A stretch of DNA of 64,000 nucleotides, taken from contig NW_003314293.1 in the NCBI RefSeq assembly GCF_000143415.4, forward strand, positions 726,473 through 790,472, written 5' to 3'. The first letter of the stretch is position 1, and every line of letters begins with the position of its first letter. The translations under genes were made by a program, and so were the position numbers. Origin of the DNA: Selaginella moellendorffii. Taxonomy: Eukaryota; Streptophyta; Lycopodiopsida; Selaginellales; Selaginellaceae. Of this stretch, positions 33,345 through 45,750 are shown piece by piece. Below the pieces are notes generated by a model, which ran no database searches, was not told the DNA's origin, and saw nothing but the letters and a program-made list of their open reading frames with translations.

Positions 33345-35140
33345 ATGTGCTAATTTATAACTAATTCTGCAGTATTGCAATGCAAGTTCAACCAACTATG
33401 GGGTTGGTAAAGATCTACTGTTGAAACATAAAGTATTACAACTAATAGTAATGGGTAAAAAGTCATAGATTATATAGATGCAATGGTATGCAAGAGATGG
33501 AAAGTGTTGGTCGTCTTCCAGAACAAATGCTTTTGAGTGAAAAATCATTACACAGCTCATACAACGGAACAACATCAGCGACAAGAGCCGCCACAAGCAT
33601 CACCAGGACGATTTTCAGCATTACCTCCATCTACAGCAGAGTTAGAAGAGGAGAGATTTCACTCGCAATTGATCAAAAACACTTGTCCAGCCACTGGAAA
33701 CACCTCCTTGGAAAACCTCCTTGGATTTTTATCTATGGAGCAGCTTGAGGCCTGGCCTTCATGATGACCGAAGCTTGAGGACGAGGTCTTGGCAATTGCT
33801 ATCATACTGTGGATTCTAAGGACCCTCTCTAGGACATGGAGCTGGCACAGGAAGGATGGATTGTTGAGCGCTTGATCGTGCACTGTCGGGCTTAGCCACA
33901 ATGCTTGCAATACCTGGCCCTCTGCATCAACAATTCAAGTATTGGTATCGTTTTTAGACTTCTGTGAGTTCTCCTCCCAACCTGAGGCTGGTCTGATCAC
34001 CGCTGGTTGAGATTGCCCACCGCATGCACCGCAAGCCATTTCTGAGCCATGCGTGACCCATCATTCAGAAGTTATGTGTCATCATGTGAATAAGCATCAA
34101 AAGATTATCCAATAAACATTTGCCACGTGGACGTGAAAAAATTTTGTTACGTTTTTCTATATTGTTCCAATCTCTTTATCCTAATGCAGTTTCTTCAACA
34201 CAAGGCACATTCCAAATGAAACTTCTTCAGGAAGACACCCGAAACCTCACGGTGCTTGGTTCTGCCATTTCCAAAGAGAGATCTTGGCTCACTGCCATCT
34301 CCAAACAATCAAGCTCAGAGCATTGAAGTCCTTGCCATTTTCCATGCAACTTGCCATTCTCGATAAGAGGAGAAACACTGGAAGAACCTCCAGGCCTCGC
34401 CACGCCCAAATCCTTGCCATTCCACATCCCATCTCTTGACAGATGCTGGGAAGAACGCCCAGGAGCCTGCATCATAACCCCGTGCTTCACCGTGCTCGCC
34501 AGTCTCACCGTCCTCGACATGCTGAGAAGAGGAGAAAGAGGAGAAACACTGTGGAAGAACACCTGCGTCTTAAATCCTCGCCATCAAATCCTCCCCAGTT
34601 TCCAACTTTAGGGACCCAAGACAAGCTATCAGCCCTAAGTCAACAAATCACATGGAGTAATAAGGGAAACATGCCATGGCCCTCTGATGGGCATAAAATT
34701 GTAGACGAACTGTAGGACAATATTTGGACAGTCTTGTGCATTTGGTTTATCAAACATGCATATCATCATCCACGCACGGTTTACAAATTGCACGCCATAA
34801 TAATGGCCAAGAACTTGGTCCTTAGGTCTACAAATCAGGCCTGGTAATTGTTAATCTATCGAATTTTAATCTTTCCTGTCATGAGAGCGGCAAAGCTCTT
34901 GGTCTCAAAGGCCCCAGTCCATCGCCTCTCCGCGAGCTTGAGCCATGGTACCCTCCGCTCCTGAATGTTAGTGGTGTTGCCCAGTAAGTTTAAACCTACT
35001 TTGATTGGCTTCCACAAAGGCATCTCAGACTTGCATTGCCAAAATCATCAAAGACAACTATGTTTCATCCTCCCTCGAGTTGAGCACATTGGCAAATAAG
35101 GCCAGTAAAATTTGTGACTGAGAAGAAAAAAGATTTGTTG
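33345..35140. other. Unassigned accessory sequence
   Basis: No confident gene. The stretch 33537-33764 is open (for example AELEEERFHSQLIKNTCPAT) but unrecognised. Around 34340-34600 the phrase 'gaggagaaacact(g)tggaagaac' occurs twice, indicating local duplication. The rest looks like degraded repeat sequence between retroelement pieces. Confidence 0.4.
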
Positions 35141-35144
35141 GTAC

Positions 35145-38100
35145 GAACTGAGGGGGAGTATTACAAATTTAGCATCAAACGCAGCTATGCACATATTAGA
35201 TAACATCACATTGCATCTTTGGCCAATAGAAAGACTTGCGTAGCTTCTCAATTACACAACAATATCCTATATGCCCATCTAGAACAGAAGAATTATGGTA
35301 ATTATGGAGAAATCGCGGAATAAAGACAGAAGACACCACCAGCTATAAATAATCATCAGGATCTGTCCCCACAAAATAAAGAAGGCCGTCTTCAAGGTGA
35401 TATTAAGAATGTAAATGCTGGAAAGGCAAGTTATCAGCAAGTAATGCAAGATTCTCAAACCCCTCTCGAAACCTTCGAATCCATGGCTCAAGCTTTTGAG
35501 CTTTGTGAACCTCATCAAGAGAAGGTAGATTTTGCTCTGTGCCTTGTGGACACTGAACATCAAGTACAATAACCACTGATAGTATAGAATCCTCATCTAG
35601 AAAATCTACAGATGTTGGAACAACAAGCTCATTAGAAACATGAGAAGAGAGTGGAGAAGGAAGAAGAGCTCGAGAAAGGGCATCAGCATCAGCCATAAAA
35701 CTCTTTGGGCGATGAACAACATCAAAATCATATATCTGAAGCTTCAAAGCTCACTGAGTAGTATGACCAACCAGGTTTTTCTGCTTCAATAATGAAGTAA
35801 CGGCAGCATGGTCATCTTCAAGTAACATTCGAGAACCATGTAGATATGCATGAAGTTTTTCGAAACCCTAGACTGCTACTAAACACTCATTCTCTGTTAT
35901 GGAGTAATTCATTTCCGCTGGTTGTAATGTACAACTTATTTACGCAATGGGATGGCACTAACCAAGCACACTCCTTTCTTGCATCAACACTCCTCTAAGA
36001 CCAATGTCAAAAGCATTTATGTGCAAAATAAAAGGTTGAGTGTAGTTAGGATATGCTAAAATCGGAGGAGTCGTCAATAACTCTTTGAGATCCATGAATG
36101 CCCACTCACAATCCGGAAACCAGATGAAAGATGACATTGATGACTTCAACAACACTCACAATGGTGTAGTGCGATCAGAAAGATGATCCATAAAGCGACT
36201 GAGATACTACACATTGCTTAAAAAGTACTACACATCATTTACACATTTCGGAGTAGGGAACTTTAGAATAGCGACAAGTTTATCAAGATTAACTTGCAAA
36301 CCCTCACGAGAAATACAATACCCAAGATAAGTTGTGTTCTTGGACCCAAACATGCACTTCGACCGCTTCAGCTTTAAACCAATGTCCCGTAGCCGATCCA
36401 ACACTTTACGAACATCACGAACGTGCTCCTCCTATGTCCCCTTCGAGTGGATCAAGATATCATCAATGAAGTCAACAGTCACCTCTGACATATCGCAAAA
36501 AACCTTGTCCATCATCCTCTAGAAAGTTGTTGGAGCATTGTTCAAACCAAATGGCATCACCAAGAACTCGTACAATCCAAATGATGTACGAAAAGCAGTT
36601 TTAGGAATATCTTCTTCGGCCATCAGTACTTGCTAGTACCCAAAAGCAAGATCTAGCTTGGTGAAATAACGATTTCGCCCTAGACAATCCAAGAGATCAA
36701 CAGTGTGAGGAACAGGGTACACATCTGGGATCATCACTTTGTTTAATGGACGATAATTGATGCAGAAATGAATACTCCCACCAGGCTTCATCACAAGATG
36801 AGGTTCATATGCCCAAGGATTCCGTGACTTCCGAATAACACCCTTTTCCAACATCTCTTTAATGTTTGCATGTAAAATCTTGATCTCTTTGGGTGACCGA
36901 CGACGAATAAGAACCTTGATTATAAGCATCCTCGGTTGGAATCGGATGATGTGCGGCAATCTTAGCCCTAGATGATATGTCAAAGTCAAAGAGATCAGAA
37001 TACCCCTTCATGAGCCAGTCAACTGCTACAACATAAAAATTGTCGAAGGGATCGGAAAAGGGAAGAGCAGAATAAGATGGAAACATAAGAGGAAATAGTG
37101 GGGGACAAAAGTAATGGAAGTAGAGGTAGAAGTAGAGAGACGAAGAGGTATAAAAGTGAGAGGAATGGATGAAACATAAAGAAGTATGAGACAGAGGGGA
37201 GAAGCCTCAAAGTCACACTTGGCATGATTGTGCTGCAACCAATTCATACCAAAGATGAGGTCAAAAACTTAACTCGACACCACCTATAAGGACTGCAACT
37301 CAAGCTCAAGATCACCCACACGCACAACCAGATCCGCCTCATCCCGTGCATATGCATGTGTACAGCCGTTGCCATAAAGAATGAAAATTGGTTCTGCCAC
37401 ACGACGCAAGTGTAAATGGCAACGTGTGGCAACAGGTCGAGCAATAGAAAATAAACTTGAACCTGTATCAACCAACATAGAGAGAATAATAGAAGACCTC
37501 TTATTATAAAAACGAGCTTGGAAAGTAGACACTAGATGAATCAGTGCCGAGTGAACCCCTTGATGATACTCTCGAAAGAAAGATGGAAGGGTCACTAACT
37601 TATTTGCACAAGGTCCCTCCGTTACTCGCATAACTTCTCATTTTCTGGATGCATCATAGTATCTAGACTTTCCACTGTAGCAGCACCAACAAAACGTTGT
37701 TGATGCCAAAGTCTCCACCCAGGAAATGGAGGTCACCAATCTAGAAAATGCTGACAACGCGCCAATAAGTGTGCCCAACTTCATCACATGCCCAACATCG
37801 AACGTCACAGCCACGACCACGTCCTTGCCCTTATCCTTGGACTCAAGTAGCAATAGCATCAACCTCCATTGAAACAGGACTATCGCCTACAGGAAGAGGA
37901 ACAAAAGGACAAGCAGTGAGAAGTGGAAGAAGCAACGTCTCATAATGTTGCACCAAGCGAAGAGCATCTTCAAGGGTGGTTGGAGCAAGTGCACACACAA
38001 GTCCGACAAGATCTTGATGAAGTGCTGGCTACAATATTCCTTGCTTGATTTGCTCCGACATATTTGGCTCGCCGAAGCAAAAGACTTTGGAAACGAACAC

Positions 38101-38971
38101 CAAATTGCATCACCTACTCAGATGGCCCTTAGCGAAGACAATGTAATTGTTAGAAGGCATCATCACAATCATCGGCATGTCCGAATGCACATTTGAAGAC
38201 ATCTAGGAGAACACTGTAATCCCCACGAGTGGCTGTGCTCAAAGCATTGTACCACTGCAACGCCGTCCCTTAGAGACACGTGGGAAACTCACGCAAACAT
38301 CGACCATCATCTCAAGAATGACATGTGGCAATCACCATGAAGTGATCGAACCAATGGTACACATCATCCCTAGGATTCCCACGAAAAAGCTCCGGCCAAA
38401 CGCAAGGATTGGCACAAAGAGTAGAAGGAGTTATACCACATGTTGTGAACGCTGCTATCAATTGAATTTGGTTGTTCAATTGCAAGCTCATAGCATCAAA
38501 CAATTGTACCAACTGCTGCTCCAGAGTCAAAGGAGGAGATTGCTGATCTGCCATGAAGATGAACAAAAAGGAAAAAGCGAAAGAAGAGGAATGACAAAAG
38601 TTAGAAGGAAATGGAGATCTAAACAATGCAAAAAGCTAGATTTAAACCAAAATTCTAAAGGGAAAGAACAAAATAAAGGAAATAGAAAAAGCTAGATCTA
38701 GATGATACAAAAGTTATATCTAAACCAAAATCCCAAATCCAAACACTCCTCAGGGATAAAGGTGCCGGGAAAAAGGTGCCCCTCATCTCCACTAATATAA
38801 GTGCATGGAATATGAAAAAGGAATATAGAAAATATGTATATCAATTAGCCCAAAAACCCTAGCTTATATACAAAAGTGAGTGGTCCGAATTGAAACCAAT
38901 CTGATAGCTACCAAAATCCCACTATGCTAATATTAGTATACGGCATCGTAGTCGTATATTTGGCACTCACA
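35145..38971 (-). mobile_element. Second Ty3/gypsy copy, 5' half, decayed
   Basis: Minus-strand order from the right: LTR (38796-38971), gag start (SPPLTLEQQLVQLFDAMSLQ near 38540, then CANPCVWPELFRGNPRDDV), gag end with a damaged zinc knuckle, protease (SIILSMLVDTGSSLFS with intact DTG), RT (36633-36989, IRRRSPKEIKILHANIKE and YRPLNKVMIPDVYPVPHTVD), RNase H (about 35403-36155, ADADALSRA) and the start of integrase near 35150-35300. Many frameshifts and stops. The 3' LTR is missing; the opposite-strand fragment at 31600-32680 could be its detached end. It gives the uninterrupted sequence against which the nested insertion at 5156-9258 can be judged. Confidence 0.85.
38796..38971 (-). repeat. 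5' LTR of second gypsy copy
   Basis: About 176 bp, the fullest LTR of this family in the window. On the minus strand it starts TGTGAGTGCC and ends in ...CTTATA next to TTAGTGGAGATGAGGGGCAC, the family's probable primer-binding site. Confidence 0.7.
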
Positions 38972-40430
38972 ATACTATTTTAATAAATTTTAATTATTTT
39001 TATAATTTGCTATATATATATTCTAAAATATTCTAGCATCTAATGATTGTTATTCGTTTTAGTTTATAAATATGTTTAAATCTTCCTAAACACTTTCTAG
39101 TATATTATTCTATCATTTAATATTTGGTATGCAATAAGATTAATCTTGATTTATAAATTATAAACATGTTTATAATGATCGATAAATTGGATTATTTATT
39201 AATCTAAAAAAATAACACTAAACCAAGAATATGCTTTGGTTAATCATTCAGATTAATCTTATTATGTATCAACCACAGCTAGCATCTATTTTCTTGTTCT
39301 AAGAAGTGTTTAGGAAATCTTATTAATTATAATTTTTTAAAAATTATCAGTACAAGATTAGTCTAAATGAATAACAACAGTAGAATATCCTAGAATATCC
39401 AATCATATTCTACACAGGTTTGCTTAAGTAAACCTAAAGTTTTAAACATTAATATTTTACAATTAAGGATGGTTAATCTGTATAGTTTATTATATTTGAA
39501 GGTTATAAATAAAACTTGGTAAACTAGCATTTTACTTTAAAATCTATATTTGTTTATCTTGTGAAAACTATTTGAAGTTTTGTCATCATCTCAACTTACT
39601 TTATTAGGCTTCTTGGCATTATGCTTCCCTTCCACTTCAACAGTATATTTAACTATAAAAATTAGAAACATTTTGGTTTCACACAAAAAATATTATAAGA
39701 AAAAATATTGACCTACCTTTTGAAGATATTTGGTTGTTCTTTCAACCATATAATTTTATTCACAAAGTTGGGAGAAGATAATTTTCCTTAATTTGATAAA
39801 TTAAACTTGCATTTTAAATTTTTCAAAACCATTTCTTACTAGGGCTAGGGTTTAAGGTAGGACAAACTTGCAATTACATATGCAATCTATAATATTAAGA
39901 AATAATAGAAATCTATAGAAATGGTAGGGATTTTAAAGTTGGATTCCCTTCTTAGATTTGGTCTCAAGTGTTTTTAAAGGTTACTCAACCCAATAATACT
40001 CAAGCCAAACTCAAATTCTATCTCAATTGTTTTTGAAGTCACTTAACCCAATAGTATGCAAACTTAATGATATTTAACCCCTTAACCAATTAGAAAAAAA
40101 GGGTACATTCTTATTTATATTTTTCTTTATATTTGAACCCTTTTAAGTTGTTTTCTTTAATTGCTTACATTTGGTCTCGAATTCAATCTTTGTCTATATT
40201 TTTGACTTGGTTTTGAATTTGGTCTCAAATATATCAAGTCCTAGATACATTTAACCCCAAATATATCTAGTCAAACTTTTTATTATTTGGATCTTAATTT
40301 TAGGATCCTCTAGCCAATGATATCGTAGAGAGTTTATTTCTTATAATCATCTTGTATGTACATAACTTTATTTAGTGCTAAGCTTATAACACTTAATTCT
40401 GTGTGTTTGTAATTTCTTATCTATTTGAGC
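38972..40430. other. AT-rich spacer
   Basis: Strongly AT-rich, no ORF of note and no recognisable repeat ends. Composition is like 2.2-3.7 kb. Confidence 0.6.
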
Positions 40431-40439
40431 TTGTGGCAT

Positions 40440-40745
40440 TTAATATAAGAGGCATTTTCCATGATTAACTGTCAATAATGAATATGTCATTATTGTTTTT
40501 GGTCTCCTGACTTGTTAAGTGGAAGTTATTAATGCATCTATAATTGCTATTGGATATTCCCTCTTTAATTGAATGATATTTTAGCATTCTTGTTAAGAGT
40601 GGAGACTCTTAGATAATGGTTTTGCATTTATAGTTAAAGTATTTTACATCTTGATATCTTAATCAGTGATATACTACATTTTTGTGAGTGCTTAATATCC
40701 ATAAATGGATGGTTTGGTAGAATTGCTCATGTAAACTTTCAAAGG
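40440..40745 (+). mobile_element. Highly decayed gypsy integrase fragment
   Basis: Alignable by eye with 31605-31910 ('ggcattttccatg.t.aactg..aataatgaatat', 'cttagataatggttttgcatttat', 'catt.ttgtgagtgctta'). No open frame. Directly precedes the carbonic anhydrase pseudogene; the two are fused at about 40750. Confidence 0.7.
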
Positions 40746-40750
40746 GATAA

Positions 40751-41570
40751 CCAATGTGCTCTTTGAAGTTGCTCTAGATAAGATACAAACTAACAAATGC
40801 CACTCTCACCAATCTCAACCACGACATAACAGTATGTATCTCCTGAATCCATCTCATCTCCGAAAGATCTCCATCTAATTATGGCTCGGGCCCCTTGTTT
40901 TTCTTTTCTCTGTTTGCGCAATAGCTCGAGTTTGGCAATACTTCATTGGGATCACTCATCATTGATGGCACCTTGTACAGTGTGAGCAAGTATCACATCC
41001 ATGCTCCCAGTGAGCACACTGTGAATGGGAAGCATCTTGCAGTCAAGGGGCATCTCGTCCACAGGAGTGAAGACAACAGGCTTGCAGTCGTCGCTGTCAT
41101 GTACACAATTGGATCGATCAGGTAAACAGAGATCTGGGTTTTCTTTGTGATTTCTGAGAATTGTTTCACTGTCTTTTTGGTAAGGTTGAGCATTTTCTAC
41201 CTGAGCTGAGTGGCTAGCAAGATGTTTAAGTGGTGGATCCCTCGCTGCTCAATGTTGGAGGGAAGTGATTCTTCAGATATGTTGGATCACTGACATCACT
41301 GCCCTGCACCGAGCAAGTGACATGGAGCGTGTTGAGAAGAGTAAACAAAATTATTTCCTTAATCTTTTGTTTCTTTTCCGCTGACCATGGTTCTGATGTT
41401 GCAGTCACGAACGATCTCGAAAACCCCATACTGGCTTTTGATGAATGCCCTCAATATAAGAATTAATTCACGCGCTAATAAAGCTTCTAACATTCTGTAC
41501 AGGGTGATAACAACAGATCGATACAAGGCTTGTTTGGAAAATATTATAAATAGAAGATTCGTTTTGCCCG
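40751..41570 (+). pseudogene. Alpha carbonic anhydrase pseudogene
   Basis: Copy of the gene at 29255-30329 from the middle of exon 2 onward, with introns kept, so it is a DNA duplication. Exon 1 and the signal peptide are missing. Defects include a 20-odd-bp deletion after the MYTIGS segment, GAG to TAG before QDVQV, and CGA to TGA in GGKRFF. The last exon is also shortened. The lesions are largely C-to-T or G-to-A type. Not functional. Confidence 0.93.
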
Positions 41571-41649
41571 GGAGCCCTAAAATTTGCCGTATTAGGGCAC
41601 GCGGTTTTTTAACCTACTATGTGGAAGTCTATATTTCTCTTGCTTGTAG

Positions 41650-41838
41650 TAGATGCAGACCAGCTCAAAATACATCCAGATTACCATCTCAAAGTGTTCC
41701 AGATTCCAGAACCCGAGAATATTACGCTCTATGTGGAATTGCTCGATATGCTTCCTGGCCCAGTGCGTCCTGTCTACTTGGATCCCGTCCATTCCTTTTA
41801 TGCTTTGATGATGGAAAGACAAGCAAGCATCTTGAGGA
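41650..41838 (+). pseudogene. Unidentified exon with intact splice sites, third copy
   Basis: Open 189-bp exon between an acceptor (CTTGTAG at 41649) and a donor (AGGA|GTAAGT at 41839), encoding HPDYHLKVFQIPEPENITL, YVELLDMLPGPVRPVYLD and YALMMERQASILRS. The splice sites and frame are conserved with 32792-32978, so it comes from a real gene not otherwise present here. Family not recognised. Confidence 0.55.
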
Positions 41839-42383
41839 GTAAGTCTTAAAGTTGTTTTTTTTTTGTTTCTTTTTAATACCTTATCGTTTTTTCAAGCGAG
41901 GGCAAACGTTTCTGTGATTCTTAGAAGTGAATATGCTGTGCTGCTCTAAATTTTGCAAGATTAACTAGGATTCAACCTATCAATATGAAATCTATGTTTG
42001 TTTTTGCTTGAAGCAAACTACAAATCTTTTGAGGACGCCTTATGTCCCAGCCAAGGGCTTTTGGAGAACGTCGTCATTTATTTGATTATCTCATAGGTTA
42101 ACAATAAATTTATGTCCCTATAATTCTCTTTCTCTTCTTTTTGAAGCCAGAGGAAACGTTTCAGTAATTCTTGTAGCTGTGTTGAAACATGTAAAATTGA
42201 TCAAGCCGTCAATTGATTATTCATTGAACTGTACAATGGAAGTTACCACCACCCAGAATGATCGACTTCCAAGTTTCATGGGGTTAGGTGCGGAGGAGGA
42301 GGGGAGCTTGGCTCGGAAGGACAGCTACTGCTGCTACTGCTGCTGTTGTGTGGCGACACTTTCTTCCCGAGGGGCGCCGGATC

Positions 42384-42620
42384 TCATAACGCCATGTACT
42401 GGATCTCCGACGGGGTCTCGGGGTTGAATCGCGCCTCGTGTGGGAGTTCCTTGAACGGGACCTCCACGGTGCCGATGGACTTGTCGTGGATGTGGCCGCG
42501 GGGAAGATCGATGGTGAATTTGCCCGCAGCGCTGATGACAAGCTTCTGGTTCCAGACGGGGTTCTTGGCCCCCTCTTGGTCGACGTGGGTGTAGACCTTT
42601 TTGGAGGGATGGACACGAAT
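42384..42620 (-). pseudogene. C2-domain (SRC2-like) gene fragment
   Basis: The minus strand encodes KKVYTHVDQEGAKNPVWNQK, LVISAAGKFTIDLPRGHIHD, SIGTVEVPFKELPHEARFNP and PSEIQYMAL then stop. The 'T.VD..G..NPVWN..' and 'IG.V.VP.KEL' patterns are those of plant SRC2-type C2 domains, which bind Ca2+ and membranes. The start of the domain is missing: upstream sequence is in another frame with a stop near 42622. The rest of the C2 gene is not visible, so it is a fragment. Confidence 0.7.
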
Positions 42621-42689
42621 ATGTCAGAGTTTAATCCGCTCATCACAGCTCCAGCGTGGTGCAGGGTGAGAGCTTGACAAGCCTTCCTC

Positions 42690-45480
42690 AAGCGCTTTGA
42701 TCGCTGCCAGATAAGTCACTCAATTCGGAGCAAGGCCCTCGACGTCCTTGGGAGAGACCACTTCACAGTCTCCATTCTCCACATAATGGTGGAATTGTTT
42801 GCTTAAGTTGCACTTACAGGTGTAGTGCATTCCGTGGCACCATTCTGTTTTGGATCTCCGCCTACATTCATCTGGCAACTAGCTAGATAGCGCCCGGAGG
42901 CTTCAAATCTCCAGGTCAGAGAAACATCCAGGGAAATAGGCCGGCTGCATTTAATGTAGTTTGCGATTTGCGATCAAGAACAAAAAGGAGTGATCTCGAT
43001 TCACAGATGAAAACATTACAACGAGTGGCGAGTTGACAGAGAAAGAAAGTCTCTTTCTTTTCCAGATGAGCTATGGCTACCACCACGTAAATGATGGGAA
43101 GCTCTACTTCGCAGCGAGAACATGACTTTCACATACTCCAGTATAAACTATCTTCGTAAGTTACTGAATCCTCAGAAGTTCTTCTGGTACATGCGGGGCT
43201 TTGCTGGGATTCCTTTGTCTTGAATGCATGACGTTGAGCTTCTGAGGGATCCAGCAGGTTCGTACCAAATTTGACCGGCCTTATTATGGAGGATGAAACG
43301 TCTGGAAAGGGGAGTCATCTTTGATGATTAAATCTGAGATGTCTTCGTCCCCGGCCGATCACAAAGTAGGATTAAACTTTTTAGTTTGTCCGGGCAACGT
43401 ATACGTCCGGTACAGGGAGAGGCGATGGACTGGGGCCTTCGAGCTCAAGAGCTTCGCTGGACTACTCTCGACGGGGAAGATCAAAATTCAATACGTCAAC
43501 AATTACCAGGCCAGATCTGGAGGTGTTATGCACATCCTGGGTATAATGTTTGCATCCCCTTCGTTGTCAAAACTTCATAAATAAAAATTCTACTACAGAA
43601 GCGACCCAAATAGCCTCTGGTCGGTGACAGTAATGTCATGGAGAGAGAAAGTGATGGATGTAGTTACTATCCTCTGCCCTTCCTCTAGGTCGAAAGACAT
43701 ATAGCGTAATGCGTCCACGTTAAGCTCAGGAGGAATGTCATGTTTTAAGAAGTGATATAACAGGTAATCCTTGGGTAAAGGTGCCTCTTAGTCAAGTTTC
43801 AAGTGGCTTTCAAAAAGTAGGGTCTTTGATTTATTAAAAAGGAAAGATATTGATTCATCTGTGACTGTGTTAGAGATTTCCATTCGAGGGAGCATAATGT
43901 TCTGCGCCTAGCTTTTGCTCACGGAATTCAGGGAGGTAAGCTTTTGTTGGAGACATAAGTTCAAGCTTCTAAGATTTTTAGTATTCTTCCAGTTTCATCT
44001 TAAGTTCATCTAGCACCAACTTGTTATTTCTTGCCAAGCCACTCTATATGACTTCGTCTCCAACAAGTTCACCAAGTTCACCAAGTACTAAGTACAAGTA
44101 GTATGGAGCTCACCAAGTTCCATATCTTATTTTCGCAGGTACTTAGCTTTCGATTGATTCTCTTTGCGTTTTTCTCGAAGTGCCTCGTATACTTCTCCTC
44201 TTGATAAATTCTTGGTGTGGTTCTTTATCTTAGTAAATTTACATATTGTCTTCATCCACTCATTGCAGGCTTGATACAAGTTCTTTCATGCAATTGGCAA
44301 ATGCATTTTACCCCAGAGCTGCCAACTCGAGCACTCTACCTCACTCTCAGCAATCTTAGCTTCGGGATTAGTGTGGCAAGTCGAGTGGGAGCTCCACCAG
44401 GGAGCTGAAAATGCTCATTTTGTGTCTGGGAGCTAACGATAGGGCAGCATCTCGAGCCTCCAGTCTGCTGGCCAAAACCATAACCATTTTCTCGTTCCTC
44501 AGAAAAAAAATCGGGGGTTGCATTGTAGGGGATCGCTGCCAAGGTTGAGAATGACAAGGATCAGCCAGGAAATGCAAAAGCATGACATAATAGGCTGTCA
44601 CACAGATGACAAAGCCCACTCTGTCCAAGTTTGAATGGAGTTTGATAGTATACTACGAGCCACTAATTAGTAGCTCCCATTATACTATCAAACTCCTCAT
44701 CATTCTACCTCAGCCTCTCCAAGGCTGGCTCACCTTGGGCTTCTTTTAACTAATGCAACCTCTTCAATTTATGAAGTTGGCCACAAGCATCTAAATCGTT
44801 CTAATTTGTTAAATGCTTCTTGATATTTTCATTTTGCATGGTTTTTTTTTCCAAAATATTTTAAATTCCCAAAGCAAACCAAGAATTTTTATAGCACAGT
44901 AAATTATTTAATGGTCCAGAAATTCGTTTAAAGGTGTTTTAGTAGTTATGGTGTTATTGATTTTCTTTGAGATCTGGCCAAAAAATTTGCTTTAAAAAGT
45001 GTGAGTGCTGTATTGGGATTAGATCCCTCCTTGTGTGTGTTTGAGGTGCATTGCTGGGTTTTGCAGTTAAGACATCATAACTTATTTGACGCTAAATAAT
45101 TCATTAAGCTATGTACTTTTTGAAATTATTATCCACCAGAAATTAGCCTTAAGATAGCTTTTTTACTATTGAAAAACACATTAACTTCGAAATGGACCAA
45201 GGACAAACCGCTGAGCTCTAGTAATTTTCGTTGGTGTAAAACCAACAGCTGCGATATGTTACCTTTGGACGGCTCGAGACGCGTTCAAGTAGACGGTTGC
45301 GATAAGCCATGCAACCAACGGCTGCGATAATTGCACCCCTCTATTCCTTTTGTCGCTTCCAAGTTAGGTCACCCTAATGCCCAGAGGGATTGATTGGAGG
45401 GAGCGGTGCGGAGCGAGCGAAGATCTTGTCGCCGCCTGTTGGGAATGATCCATGCCCGGGTAGGCGCCGCTGGCCAGTGT
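42690..45480. other. Mostly non-coding region with decayed duplicates
   Basis: 42690-43150 continues the segment paralogous to 30930-31500. A short ORF at 43321-43584 (VCPGNVYVRYRERRWTGAFE, LLSTGKIKIQYVNN) is unrecognised. 43600-45250 is AT-rich with no gene seen; it contains the inverted repeat at 44637-44696. 45266-45330 holds the promoter boxes 'acggttgcgataa' and 'ccaacggctgcgataa' upstream of the kinase gene. Confidence 0.45.
44637..44696. repeat. 16-bp perfect inverted repeat (hairpin)
   Basis: Arms GGAGTTTGATAGTATA (44637-44652) and TATACTATCAAACTCC (44681-44696) pair perfectly across a 28-nt loop, which itself has a partial GAGC/GCTC stem. It could be a small MITE, a transcript hairpin or a footprint. 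No target duplication is obvious. Confidence 0.85.
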
Positions 45481-45750
45481 GATGAGATCGTATGGACGAG
45501 GCAAAGGAATCGCAGCGGTCACTGAGCCGCTGGATTGATGACGGGACTTGTCCATGGAAATTGTGGGGTTTAGGTGCAATGGCTGGAGCGATGCCCCGAT
45601 CTGTCAAAATTCTCGGCGATTGCTGTGCTGCTGCGGCTCATTCCTTAGACAATCCGATTATGGAGCCCATTTTTCCTCAGATTTTACGGCGGTGTATACC
45701 ACGGAGTGACTTGATGCTAGCTCTTTTGGGGTGAAAGGAAGAAGAACGCA

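Noticed and set aside
45492-45734. 80-codon ORF just upstream of the MAK-type kinase
   Set aside because: No recognisable domain and located in the probable leader; could be an upstream ORF but nothing supports a separate protein.
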